Shown here one piece after another: positions 1 to 7,822 of a stretch of DNA of 52,651 nucleotides. The notes beneath the pieces were generated by a model. It saw only the letters and a program-made list of their open reading frames with translations, did not search any database and had not been told where the DNA came from. Positions within the stretch are counted from its first letter, which is position 1, and the number at the start of each line of letters is the position of its first letter. The position numbers and the translations under genes are program-made. This stretch comes from Alteromonadaceae bacterium. GTDB taxonomy: Bacteria; Pseudomonadota; Gammaproteobacteria; Enterobacterales; Alteromonadaceae. The stretch covers positions 1 through 52,651 of the forward strand of contig WGGB01000173.1 of the NCBI GenBank assembly GCA_015491935.1. The letters run 5' to 3'.

Positions 1-1062
1 TGTTTTTAAATTAGCTTCAACATCTAAATAAAACATTTCTTCCCACGGACGGCCTTGAATGGGGCGAGATTCAAGTTTACACATATTAATGCCTTTATTT
101 TTTAGTATAACTAAACAGTCAACTAAGGCACCTGCGGTTTGTCCAGTGGCTAAAATAATGGTGGTTTTAGCGGGGATTTGTTCAGCAACATTAATGGCTT
201 TGCGCGCCACTAAAATAAAGCGACTGTGATTTTCGTCTTGATTTGCGATTGATTTTTCTAATGCTTGTAATTTATATAAATGACCGCCTTCTTCACTACC
301 AATAACTGCAACGCTATCGTCTTGTAATTCCAAAACTTGTGCCATAGCATCGGCGGTACTATCACAATATTCAATGCGAATGTTTTCTTGCTTATCTAAA
401 AAATTACTGCACTGGGCAAATGGTTGGCCGTGGGCATAAATTGTTTTTATTTTTGCTAAATTAGTATTTACTGCCGTTAATAAGCAATGCTCTATTGGTT
501 GGTTTATTTCACCCACAATAGATAAATTAGTGCGCTGTAATAAATCGTAAACATCGTTGATACTACCCGAACTAGTATTCTCAATAGGCAACATACCGTA
601 ATCAACATGACCCGATTCTACTAACTGCATAATTTCAGCAAAACTACTACAACCCGATTCAATGATTTTTTCAGCCCTACGCGAAAAATAACGGTGACTT
701 GCTAAATAACTGTATGAACCTTTATCGCCTAAAAAGGCAACACTCACGGTGGGCATTTGTAAATTAGGATTAGTGAGTGTTTGTAAGTAAGCTTGTTGAT
801 TTAATACGGAGTCTTCAATGATGGTTTGAAATACACTGGTAACATAATGAGCGTCTAACCCCAATTCTTTACCTTGTTTTATTAAGCGAATAAGCAGTTC
901 TTGTTCGCGTTGTTGGTCGCGAACTGGGCGAATTTGATGCGCTTTACTTTTTGCCACATTAAGGGTAAGTGCACGGCGTTTAGCAAATAGCTCAAGCAAC
1001 TGTTGATCTGTTTGGGTAATTTGTTCACGTATTTTAGTTAAGTCTAATTCGTTACTGGCCAT
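1..1062 (-). CDS. pheA: Bifunctional chorismate mutase / prephenate dehydratase (P-protein), 3' end outside the window
   Basis: This is the first committed enzyme of phenylalanine synthesis, converting chorismate to prephenate and then to phenylpyruvate in the cytoplasm. The visible 354 codons begin MASNELDLTKIREQI, a typical AroQ chorismate mutase helix (about residues 1-90). The prephenate dehydratase domain follows (VAFLGDKGSYSYLA near residue 105, and the PIENTSSGSI segment). The ACT regulatory domain is entered, with the ESRP phenylalanine-binding motif followed by GRPWEEMFYLDVEAN. Family proteins are about 385 residues, so roughly 30 C-terminal residues lie off the window. The ATG at 1062 is the natural start because the helix begins there. 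It lies downstream of a phenylalanine attenuator described separately. Confidence 0.95.
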   Translation of the reverse strand, partial: MASNELDLTKIREQITQTDQQLLELFAKRRALTLNVAKSKAHQIRPVRDQQREQELLIRLIKQGKELGLDAHYVTSVFQTIIEDSVLNQQAYLQTLTNPNLQMPTVSVAFLGDKGSYSYLASHRYFSRRAEKIIESGCSSFAEIMQLVESGHVDYGMLPIENTSSGSINDVYDLLQRTNLSIVGEINQPIEHCLLTAVNTNLAKIKTIYAHGQPFAQCSNFLDKQENIRIEYCDSTADAMAQVLELQDDSVAVIGSEEGGHLYKLQALEKSIANQDENHSRFILVARKAINVAEQIPAKTTIILATGQTAGALVDCLVILKNKGINMCKLESRPIQGRPWEEMFYLDVEANLKT

Positions 1063-1109
1063 GTTATTACTCACTACGGGGTTATTGAAAAATTATATTA
1101 GGTATATAT

Positions 1110-1136
1110 ATATAAAAACCTCCTAAGGGAGGTTTT
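1110..1136 (-). terminator. pheA attenuator terminator hairpin
   Basis: Read on the minus strand, a perfect 9-bp stem (AAAACCTCC at 1115-1123 against its complement at 1128-1136) with a 4-base loop is followed by five T and then an AT run. It lies between the leader peptide and pheA, where an attenuator terminator is expected. Confidence 0.85.
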
Positions 1137-1185
1137 GGTAATCGTTTTGCTTTTATTTAATCACTAACGAACGATCCCAAACCTC
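1129..1185 (-). promoter_or_regulatory. Antiterminator pairing arms of the phe attenuator
   Basis: On the minus strand GAGGTTTGG (1185-1177), overlapping the leader peptide stop codon, is complementary with one bulged A to CCAAAACCTC (1138-1129), which forms the 5' half of the terminator stem. The two structures are therefore mutually exclusive. A ribosome stalled on the leader Phe codons should leave the upstream arm free to sequester the terminator arm. The pairing is seen; the mechanism is inferred from the known E. coli pheA and trp attenuators. Confidence 0.7.
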
Positions 1186-1240
1186 AAAAAGGCGAGATAA
1201 AGAAGAAGCGAAAGAGAATGAGTAATTTAATAATGTTCAT
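1184..1240 (-). CDS. pheL: Phenylalanine leader peptide, 18 residues
   Basis: A short reading frame encodes MNIIKLLILFRFFFISPF with five Phe codons, four of them clustered as F-R-F-F-F and the last just before the stop. It lies about 120 bases upstream of pheA and its stop codon overlaps the antiterminator arm, the arrangement of E. coli pheL ([15 protein letters not shown]). The ribosome binding site is weak. Two candidate promoters are visible on the minus strand. One is TTGACG (1276-1271) 18 bases from TAAAGT (1252-1247), which would start transcription at the ATG itself. The other is TTGTGG (1315-1310) 17 bases from TAGCAT (1292-1287), which leaves a normal leader of about 40 bases. Confidence 0.85.
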   Translation of the reverse strand: MNIIKLLILFRFFFISPF

Positions 1241-1340
1241 CGTTCTACTTTAGCCGTCTTTGCGTCTATTCGTCAATCTTTTCTTTATGCTATTTATGGA
1301 GAATAAAGACCACAAAGCCTAAAGTTTTATTTTATATACC

Positions 1341-1727
1341 TTAAGGCAAGGATAAAACCATTATGGCGAATGAACAACCAATAGATACAAACCATGTTAG
1401 TGATCTCACGGTACCCATATTAACAAGGTATAAAATGTTATAAGCGATACGAGCGATAAGGTAAGTGACAGCCAAATATTGAATGGTTTCACCCGTATGA
1501 TGAGTACTAATGGCTAATAATATTGCCCCAGTAAATAAAATTAATGATTCAAAAGCATTTTGATGTGCCGCTAATGCTCGCGCGCCAAACCCCGTTAATT
1601 TAGCTTGTTGCGAGCGTGGGTGATTATTGTCATAACCGCCAAGTTTGGCCATGGCATAGGCAACAGGGCCTTTTGCTAGATAAGGTAGTAGGGCGGCGAT
1701 AATGAGTGTCCAAATTAAAAGTGTCAT
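1341..1727 (-). CDS. MAPEG-family membrane protein
   Basis: A 128-residue inner-membrane protein of the MAPEG family (membrane-associated proteins in eicosanoid and glutathione metabolism). Four hydrophobic segments are visible (about residues 1-20, 58-75, 82-100 and 107-127). The family signature is the loop between the first two helices, with GFGARALAAHQNAFESL containing the conserved Arg, His, Asn and Glu. Bacterial members of this length are mostly uncharacterised; glutathione transferase or peroxidase activity is known only for some. The start at 1727 has an AAGAG sequence upstream. It is read in the same direction as pheL, whose promoter must lie just beyond its stop. Confidence 0.85.
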   Translation of the reverse strand: MTLLIWTLIIAALLPYLAKGPVAYAMAKLGGYDNNHPRSQQAKLTGFGARALAAHQNAFESLILFTGAILLAISTHHTGETIQYLAVTYLIARIAYNILYLVNMGTVRSLTWFVSIGCSFAIMVLSLP

Positions 1728-1790
1728 GTTTTTCTCTTTTTTGTTGTATTTTGTGTCTATTTAGACGTTGATTTTTATCTCTGTAGGCTA

Positions 1791-4256
1791 TTAATAGCTC
1801 AGTAATGTTAAGGTATATTTTGTTTTACCCGGTAAAAATGGACTTGGTTTGCCTTGCTCCCAATCACTATGTCCCATACCGTAATACGGACTCCACGGAT
1901 GACCTGATTGTGAGGTGGGCATATTAAAAATACCGTTTTCTTCGTGCCCTGGTGATACCACCATACGCTCAGATGCACCAAAGGCTTTGCCTTGTACCCT
2001 TGGCATATAACTGTCTCCGGGTAAGGGAGTTGCAGGCATATTTAACCATTGACCAATAAAAGGCACCGCTTTACTTAATGGATGAACAATTGCAGTAGTG
2101 TTTGTTTGCCCCCAAGTAGCTTGTGATAAGGGTTGATTTTTTGTCATGTCTGTAATGGTTTTGGCTAAAGCGTTATTAAATAATGTTTGCCAGCTATTTT
2201 CACCAAGCAATAAAAAATTATCAGGTTGTTTAGTAATTAATTGCCATAACGGCGTTTCTATTTGGTGATGAATGCTGCGAAAATTATAGTTAGCACTGTA
2301 GGCAGATAGTTTTTTATTTAAAGCCTTAAAAACACTATTGCGCACATTAATTCTAAAATTACGGACTAAACGGTAAGCCACTGAATCAATACTGGCACTA
2401 AAGCTTTGTTGATTTTTAGTATTATGTTGTTGTTCGTTTTCTATAATTTGTTGCACTTGAATAAAGTTAGGATGTTGAGCAATATTTGCTAAGGTTAAGA
2501 CTTGCTCACTTATAAACGTTTTCCAACGCGTTAAAAATACAGCGCGATCATCTAAAGCTATATTGAGTAAATCTTGTTCATTAAAACTTTGCTTGGCCAA
2601 TAAATCATCTCGAATTTGGCTAGCACGTGCACCAAGCGCATAGCCACCATTACCAAGCTTAGCTAACATAGTGCCACCAACAACACGGGTGTTTGCTGTC
2701 CATAATCGATTATTAATAGGATTTTTCATACGAGGATATTCGCTGGCAGTTAAATAACCTTGCCAGCCATTTTCACCACTAGCCCAACTCGTTGGTAATT
2801 CGCCAACCTGACCTTTTTTGCGCGGTATCGGTCCCATAATTGTCCAGCCAATATTACCTTGGCTGTCAGCAACCATCATATTTTGTGCTGGAATGCCTGA
2901 AACCGCTGCAATAGCAAAAGCATCATCAATGTTTTGTGCTTGTTCTAATTGCGTGTGCGCTAAATTAACTGCCTGCAAGTCATGGGCAACCCAACGATAA
3001 GCGAGTGGCTGCCCAGCTTGGTTTTTGCCTATGACAGGCCCCCAAATGGTTTCTTTTATTTCTATTTCTACTGATGGTTGATCTTTTACCGCAATAACTT
3101 GTCGTGAATAAGCAAAATTTTTATAACCCGTTGGTGTTAAATATTGTTGTTTATTTTTACTTAACTCTAAAGTGATTATATCACTCCAATCACCATAACT
3201 GTTGGTAAATCCCCAAGCAATATGACCATTACTGCCCACAACGATATTAGGTGTGCCCGGTAAAGTTGCGCCCGTTATTTTTATAGTTTTACCTGTGCTG
3301 CTTGGGTATTCAAAAGAGGCTCTAAACCAAGTATTTGGCACCCTAATATTCAAGTGCATATCATTGGCAACCATAGCACTGCCTGTTGAGGTTAGTTTAC
3401 CTGATACCGCCCAGTTATTAGAGCCTGGTATATAGTCACCTTGGTAATCGGTTTTAGCTGTTAATTGCTTTTGTTGCTGGTGTTGCTGGTTTTGTTGATT
3501 TGACCGCGATGCTTGTTTGCCAACTTCTTTTTTGGCAAAATCTTTTAACCAATGATTGCTAGGCATAGCTGAAGGTGAATATTGGCTACCATCAATAGCC
3601 GCATCCCAAATACTGCCTTTAGGGTTTAAAAAAGCAAAGGCTTTTTTACTCAGCATTTTATTTAGAATGGCTAAAGTACGCTCACGCTTACCATCATAGT
3701 ATTGCAAATCAATATACATACTAAATACGGCTAAAATAGTGTCTTCTTCTTGCCACTCAACAGGATCTTGGCGTAATAATAAGTATTCAAAAGGGGCAGC
3801 ATCTAACGTTTTTAAACCTTGATTAACGCCTTGAGTATAGGCTTTTAATAGTGCTTTTTGTGTGGCTGGCAATTGTTTTACAATGGCTCTTGCTCTATCA
3901 CGAAAGCGATGATGACGAATTTTTCTATCGTAATTAAGGGCTAGTTTACCGAATAAACTTGATAATTCGCCCGCAGAGTTGCGACGCAATAAATCCATTT
4001 GAAAAAAACGCTCTTGGGCGTGCACAAAACCTGTAGCTAGCGCTACATCAGTACGAGTTTTACCTTTTATGGTCACAATGCCTTGTTTATCACGTTCAAT
4101 CACTGTGGTATCGGTTAATCCCCACAAGGTTTCTTTTCCGTTAAGTTTAGGCAATGAGCTGTTTATTTGGCTGTAAACCCATGTAGTAGCGGTTGCTAGG
4201 ATTAAAATAAGTAATAAAAAAAAGCTAATAAATAAAGTACGAATTTTTTTCATCAT
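1791..4256 (-). CDS. Penicillin acylase-family Ntn hydrolase
   Basis: An 821-residue N-terminal-nucleophile amidohydrolase of the penicillin acylase family. Family members are made as a precursor that cuts itself before a Ser, Cys or Thr that then becomes the nucleophile; substrates include beta-lactams and acyl-homoserine lactones. A membrane anchor or signal peptide spans residues 4-25. The alpha-chain motif GFVHAQERFFQMDLLRR follows, and the processing site is PG-SNNWAVSG with Ser279 as predicted nucleophile. The C-terminal part includes the LPGDSYMPRVQG segment. The reading frame is open to 4601, but that extension overlaps the next gene's coding region and lacks family similarity. I chose the MMKKIR start at 4256; the next codon (4253) is also ATG. 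Periplasmic location and substrate are inferred only. Confidence 0.88.
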   Translation of the reverse strand: MMKKIRTLFISFFLLLILILATATTWVYSQINSSLPKLNGKETLWGLTDTTVIERDKQGIVTIKGKTRTDVALATGFVHAQERFFQMDLLRRNSAGELSSLFGKLALNYDRKIRHHRFRDRARAIVKQLPATQKALLKAYTQGVNQGLKTLDAAPFEYLLLRQDPVEWQEEDTILAVFSMYIDLQYYDGKRERTLAILNKMLSKKAFAFLNPKGSIWDAAIDGSQYSPSAMPSNHWLKDFAKKEVGKQASRSNQQNQQHQQQKQLTAKTDYQGDYIPGSNNWAVSGKLTSTGSAMVANDMHLNIRVPNTWFRASFEYPSSTGKTIKITGATLPGTPNIVVGSNGHIAWGFTNSYGDWSDIITLELSKNKQQYLTPTGYKNFAYSRQVIAVKDQPSVEIEIKETIWGPVIGKNQAGQPLAYRWVAHDLQAVNLAHTQLEQAQNIDDAFAIAAVSGIPAQNMMVADSQGNIGWTIMGPIPRKKGQVGELPTSWASGENGWQGYLTASEYPRMKNPINNRLWTANTRVVGGTMLAKLGNGGYALGARASQIRDDLLAKQSFNEQDLLNIALDDRAVFLTRWKTFISEQVLTLANIAQHPNFIQVQQIIENEQQHNTKNQQSFSASIDSVAYRLVRNFRINVRNSVFKALNKKLSAYSANYNFRSIHHQIETPLWQLITKQPDNFLLLGENSWQTLFNNALAKTITDMTKNQPLSQATWGQTNTTAIVHPLSKAVPFIGQWLNMPATPLPGDSYMPRVQGKAFGASERMVVSPGHEENGIFNMPTSQSGHPWSPYYGMGHSDWEQGKPSPFLPGKTKYTLTLLSY

Positions 4257-4408
4257 AATTTCTTTTGTTGGTATCAATAATACTTTACCTGAAAATACTA
4301 TGATTAGGAAAATGTTCAGAAAAATAATTATAATATTAGAATAAGCACTGTTTTTTTTATGAAGAGCAGATAAAATGTATTCATAATTTTCTAATAAATA
4401 TATAAATA

Positions 4409-4960
4409 ATGGCATCACTTCAAGAGCAGTTATTAAAAGCAGGTTTAACCACCAAACAAAAAACACGGCAAGCAAATGCTGATAAGCGTAAAAAAAACAA
4501 GCAAAAACGCAGCGGTGTTCAACATGATGCGACGTTGCAAGAACAAGTGAAACAAGATTTAGCGAAAAAGCAGGCGGAAAAAGCAGCAAACGATGCGGCA
4601 TTAAATGCAGAGAAAAAGCAGCAATTAGCCGCGAAAGAACAGCACTTGCGTATTAAACAAATACTTGAACATCATCAATTAAAAGGGATTAATGGTGAAG
4701 CCGAGTACAACTATACTTTTAATAAATTAATTAAAAAATTATGTGTTGATGAAGTGACTCATAAAGCTTTAGTTAATGGTCGTTTAGCTTTATGTGGCTG
4801 GGACGATATGAGTTATGTTGTCACCGCAGAAACAGCCGCTAAATTAGCTGAACTTGATGGCAGCGTTATTTTAGTGCAAAACGATAAAGTTGAAAACGAA
4901 CAGCTTGATGAAGATGATCCGTATGCAGATTATCAAATTCCTGATGATTTAATGTGGTAA
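4409..4960 (+). CDS. DUF2058 family (YaiL-like) protein
   Basis: A 183-residue protein of the DUF2058 family, related to E. coli YaiL, whose function is not established. The first half is a highly charged Lys/Gln/Ala-rich helix (about residues 1-90) with the typical opening MASLQEQLLKAGL. The second half is a compact domain with FNKLIKKLCVDEV, LVNGRLALC and the acidic tail PYADYQIPDDLMW characteristic of the family. It is divergently transcribed from the acylase gene, with about 150 bases between them for both promoters. The basic N-terminus could contact nucleic acid; this is inference. Confidence 0.85.
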   Translation: MASLQEQLLKAGLTTKQKTRQANADKRKKNKQKRSGVQHDATLQEQVKQDLAKKQAEKAANDAALNAEKKQQLAAKEQHLRIKQILEHHQLKGINGEAEYNYTFNKLIKKLCVDEVTHKALVNGRLALCGWDDMSYVVTAETAAKLAELDGSVILVQNDKVENEQLDEDDPYADYQIPDDLMW

Positions 4961-5472
4961 TTTAAGCTCCAATAAAAAGTTGTTTTTTTGTAACTACTAA
5001 GTAGAGAGAGGAGTAAGACCATTAATATCATAAACTAAGTGATCATTTCTACTTGTTAAAATCACCAACTACCGCGTTATTTATTTTATAATTAGAACAA
5101 CTAGTTATTAAAAAACACCTTGTGGTTGACAATTTTTTCTGCGTATAAAATAGGTCACTTAATTAATAAAATTGGTCTAAAAATATTGGGTAGCATTCGA
5201 GGATGTAATCCTAAGAGTGTAAATACAAATATTTAAAATCTAAGAAAGTGGTAACAATGACCATAATTATGGTACCTGAAACACATTAGTTTTTTGAAAA
5301 TTTAAAAAGGCAGTTAACTTATTTAAGTTAGCTGTTATCGTATAGAATCCTTCCTATACTCTACACACTTTTAAAATACATTTGCTGATGAGTACTTGTT
5401 AATAAACAATATGGCCTTATTTCTTGCTAAAATAGCATAGTTAAAAAAATAGTAGCTAAATGAAGAAAATAA
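4961..5472 (+). other. 512-base intergenic region with three small inverted repeats
   Basis: I see no convincing gene. It contains AGGAT-GTA-ATCCT (5200-5212); a 10-bp hairpin with one mismatch, CAGTTAACTT-ATTT-AAGTTAGCTG (5311-5334); and GTATAG...CTATAC (5340-5359) directly after it. TTGACA occurs near 5127 but no -10 box stands at a normal distance. A 10-codon frame starting near 5258 (MTIIMVPETH) is too short to support. A small RNA is possible but not shown. Confidence 0.4.
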
Positions 5473-6342
5473 ATGAATAATAAAATAATAGTAACTCACA
5501 ATGGTAGTTTTCATGCGGATGATGTTTTTAGCGTTGCTGCGCTTAAAACTATTTTTCCATCCTTTAAGCTTATCCGTACCCGCGACTTAGAGCTGATCCA
5601 TAAGGCTGATATCGTTATTGATGTCGGTGGTGAATATGATGCCGATGCGGGGCGTTTTGATCATCATCAACGTGGTGGTGCAGGTGAGCGTGAAAATGGT
5701 ATTCCTTATTCTTCATTTGGTTTGATTTGGCAAAAATATGGTGTAGCAATATGTCAAGATGATCAAGATGTAGCAAATCTTGTTGATACGGAACTTGTAT
5801 CAAAAATTGACGCGCTTGATTGCGGGTATGTTGAGGGAGTTCATAACGGTATTAGCCTTAGCCAAACTATTGGAATGTTTAATCCTACTTGGCAAGAAAA
5901 CAGTGATTTTGATCGCTGTTTTGATGAAGCCGTTGATTTTGCCATACGTATTTTAAGTCGATTTATCGCATCGGCTAAAAGTGATATTAATGCGCAAGAA
6001 ACTGTTGCTAAAGCGGTTGAAAATTCAGCTGATCCTCGAGTAATAGTATTAGAAAAATATACCCCATGGAAAGAAGTAGTCCATACTTTATCTAAACAAG
6101 CATTGTTTGTTATTTATCCTTCTGAGTCGGGTAAATGGATAATTCATACCGTGCCAGCTAAACTCGGTTCATTTGAAGATAGAAAACCGCTACCTAAGGA
6201 ATGGGCTGGTTTATCTGATCAAGCACTTCAAGACGTAACAGGCGTTGAAGATGCTATGTTTTGCCATAATAATTTATTTATTGCAGGGGCTGCATCTTTT
6301 GCAAGTATCAAAGAGATGGCAACGATTGCGCTGCGAAAATAA
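5473..6342 (+). CDS. MYG1-family (UPF0160) DHH-type metal-dependent hydrolase
   Basis: A 289-residue protein of the MYG1 family, a branch of the DHH phosphoesterase superfamily. Eukaryotic MYG1 acts as a 3'-5' RNA exonuclease; bacterial roles are little known. Metal-binding motifs are visible: THNGSFHADDV near residues 8-18, DIVIDVGGEYD near 45-55, and RFDHHQRGG near 61-69. The C-terminal half carries the family's WKEVVHTL, GKWIIHTVP and FCHNNLFIAGA segments. Length is slightly below the usual 300-350. It appears to be a single-gene unit, bounded by the long upstream gap and a terminator downstream. The start at 5473 is preceded by GAAGAAAA. Confidence 0.88.
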   Translation: MNNKIIVTHNGSFHADDVFSVAALKTIFPSFKLIRTRDLELIHKADIVIDVGGEYDADAGRFDHHQRGGAGERENGIPYSSFGLIWQKYGVAICQDDQDVANLVDTELVSKIDALDCGYVEGVHNGISLSQTIGMFNPTWQENSDFDRCFDEAVDFAIRILSRFIASAKSDINAQETVAKAVENSADPRVIVLEKYTPWKEVVHTLSKQALFVIYPSESGKWIIHTVPAKLGSFEDRKPLPKEWAGLSDQALQDVTGVEDAMFCHNNLFIAGAASFASIKEMATIALRK

Positions 6343-6382
6343 CTCTTAATATTTGCTCTTTCAGAAGAGTATTATCAAAAAT

Positions 6383-6413
6383 AAAAGGTAGTGGTATTTA
6401 CTATTACCTTTTT
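6383..6413 (+). terminator. Intrinsic terminator after the MYG1-family gene
   Basis: AAAAGGTA (6383-6390) pairs with TACCTTTT (6405-6412), with a further T after it. The loop is 14 bases and can extend the stem with a small bulge. It lies 40 bases after the stop codon. Confidence 0.6.
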
Positions 6414-6462
6414 AGTCAAAAGAAAATATAGCCTGATGATAGCCAATATATTTTATTCACAG

Positions 6463-6523
6463 TCGACTATTTCCCCCTTTAGGTTATACTGCCGCGCGTA
6501 ACCAAGTTAGTAGTCAACTTGGT
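6463..6523 (+). promoter_or_regulatory. Candidate promoter and leader hairpin of the SEC-C gene
   Basis: TCGACT (6463-6468) and TATACT (6485-6490), 16 bases apart, form a plausible sigma70 promoter. Just downstream lies a perfect 8-bp inverted repeat, ACCAAGTT-AGTAGTC-AACTTGGT (6501-6523), without a T run. It would sit at the 5' end of the message or act as an operator. The role is unknown. Confidence 0.35.
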
Positions 6524-6568
6524 AATCAATTTAGTCATAAAACAAGATTTTAATTAGCGGAGAATATC

Positions 6569-6898
6569 ATGCACGATTTGTATTACAAAGGTCGTATACA
6601 TACCCGAGTAAACCATGTGAAAACGGGTTATAACACAAAGCGCACTGTTAAACTTGGCAGTGAAAAAAATCCATTAACATTGTTTGTGAATAGCGATGAA
6701 AGAAAATTAGAAGTTGAAACATTAGTTGCTGATAATGGTCTGTTTGCCCATGTTACTATTGATAATACAGCTGATGAAAATATCAATGAACTCAGCGTAA
6801 TATTAAATAAGCCGGCGACTCGATTTGAAAAAACGCCTAATCGTAATGAGCCTTGTTCTTGCGGTAGTGGTAAAAAATATAAAAAATGCTGTGGTTAA
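6569..6898 (+). CDS. SEC-C motif protein of the PBPRA1643 type
   Basis: A 109-residue cytoplasmic protein ending in the zinc-binding SEC-C motif EPCSCGSGKKYKKCCG, as at the C-terminus of SecA. The N-terminal 90 residues (MHDLYYKGRIHTRVNHVKTGY) match the family described as SWIM/SEC-C metal-binding motif protein, PBPRA1643 type, which has no established function. The start is preceded by GCGGAGAATATC, a good ribosome binding site. It is followed after 58 bases by a nitrilase-fold gene on the same strand, so the two are probably cotranscribed. Confidence 0.85.
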   Translation: MHDLYYKGRIHTRVNHVKTGYNTKRTVKLGSEKNPLTLFVNSDERKLEVETLVADNGLFAHVTIDNTADENINELSVILNKPATRFEKTPNRNEPCSCGSGKKYKKCCG

Positions 6899-6956
6899 GC
6901 ACATTGAGTTTCAAAAAATCAACTAAGCAAAAAATAATAAATGACATGGAAAAATT

Positions 6957-7796
6957 ATGCGCATAGTCGTTTCTCAATTATCTTCTAATTTGCAAAATTC
7001 ACCACAGAGCGAAGCACATAATAAGGTGCCAGTTACTGCTAATATGGCGATATTTGCCACCTACAAAAGCAATGAAGAAGCGATTGACGATGTATGTCAT
7101 TACATCATAAATAACCTTAGCGACATTATTCAATTACCTGAATTATTCTTTATTAGTGATAAGAATATTACTAATAATGCCCAGCAACTCACACAAATAG
7201 TTGAATTATGCCAGCAGTTAGTTAGCCAAATCAGCGCAGAACTTAGGCCTTTTCAGTATGTGTGCACAAGCCTTGTTGTTAATGGGAGCCATCAAGCAGT
7301 GATAATTAGCGAACATGGTTTAGTTGCGACGCAACAGCAATTACATTTTTGCCAACGATACCCGTGGACAGCCTTAGGTGATGAGCTTAATATTATTGAA
7401 TTACCCTTAGAGCAAGGCACTATTAACGTTGCCATGTTAACTGCTGATGATGCCAGTATTGCTGAAATAGTGACGTTAGCAGCGCTAAATAACATTCATT
7501 TGTTGTTGGTGCCTTTTGATATTCAAGCACCTTATAAAGTTGAAAATAGTCTATTATCATGTGCTGAAAAATATCGGATTTGTATCGCTGCTGCAAGTCG
7601 TGAGAAAAGCTTTACCAGCAATTTAGCTGTTGAGGATAATACAGATCAAAATAAGAAAAAAATAAAACAACAAAAATCTACAGGATTTATTGCCGATTTA
7701 TCAGCTAATAGACCTCAACTTGTGGTGAAACATCAACAAGGTAAAATCACCAAATCCTTAGTTCATCCTCTTGAGGTTTGTCATAAAACAATATAG
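6957..7796 (+). CDS. Degenerate carbon-nitrogen hydrolase (nitrilase-fold) protein lacking the catalytic Lys and Cys
   Basis: This 279-residue protein aligns by eye with the nitrilase superfamily. The Glu region is present (LSDIIQLPELFFI, Glu62), and VAMLTADDASIAEIVTL (from residue 158) continuing to LLLVP at 182-186 matches without gaps the family pattern VGVLICYD..FPE.ar.la..ga.lllvP. In that alignment the nucleophile Cys is Ala163, and the Lys two residues before the conserved His is Gln128. Two of three catalytic residues are therefore missing, so hydrolase activity is unlikely. The N-terminal 30 residues and the Lys-rich stretch near 230-240 are less conserved-looking. It follows the SEC-C gene closely. 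A regulatory or scaffold role is inference; the family assignment is by motif only. Confidence 0.6.
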   Translation: MRIVVSQLSSNLQNSPQSEAHNKVPVTANMAIFATYKSNEEAIDDVCHYIINNLSDIIQLPELFFISDKNITNNAQQLTQIVELCQQLVSQISAELRPFQYVCTSLVVNGSHQAVIISEHGLVATQQQLHFCQRYPWTALGDELNIIELPLEQGTINVAMLTADDASIAEIVTLAALNNIHLLLVPFDIQAPYKVENSLLSCAEKYRICIAAASREKSFTSNLAVEDNTDQNKKKIKQQKSTGFIADLSANRPQLVVKHQQGKITKSLVHPLEVCHKTI

Positions 7797-7822
7797 TTAT
7801 GCAGATAACTCAGGTGCTTAGT

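Noticed and set aside
4257-4601. N-terminal extension of the acylase reading frame by about 115 codons
   Set aside because: It overlaps the DUF2058 coding region on the other strand, has no family similarity, and the signal-like MMKKIR start at 4256 fits the family.
5127-5152. TTGACA followed by TATAAA as a sigma70 promoter
   Set aside because: The spacer is only about 12 bases; alternative -10 boxes at normal distance are poor.
5615-5803. A His-rich minus-strand frame inside the MYG1-family gene
   Set aside because: The His codons are the complement of Asp-rich GAT codons of the true gene; there is no independent support.
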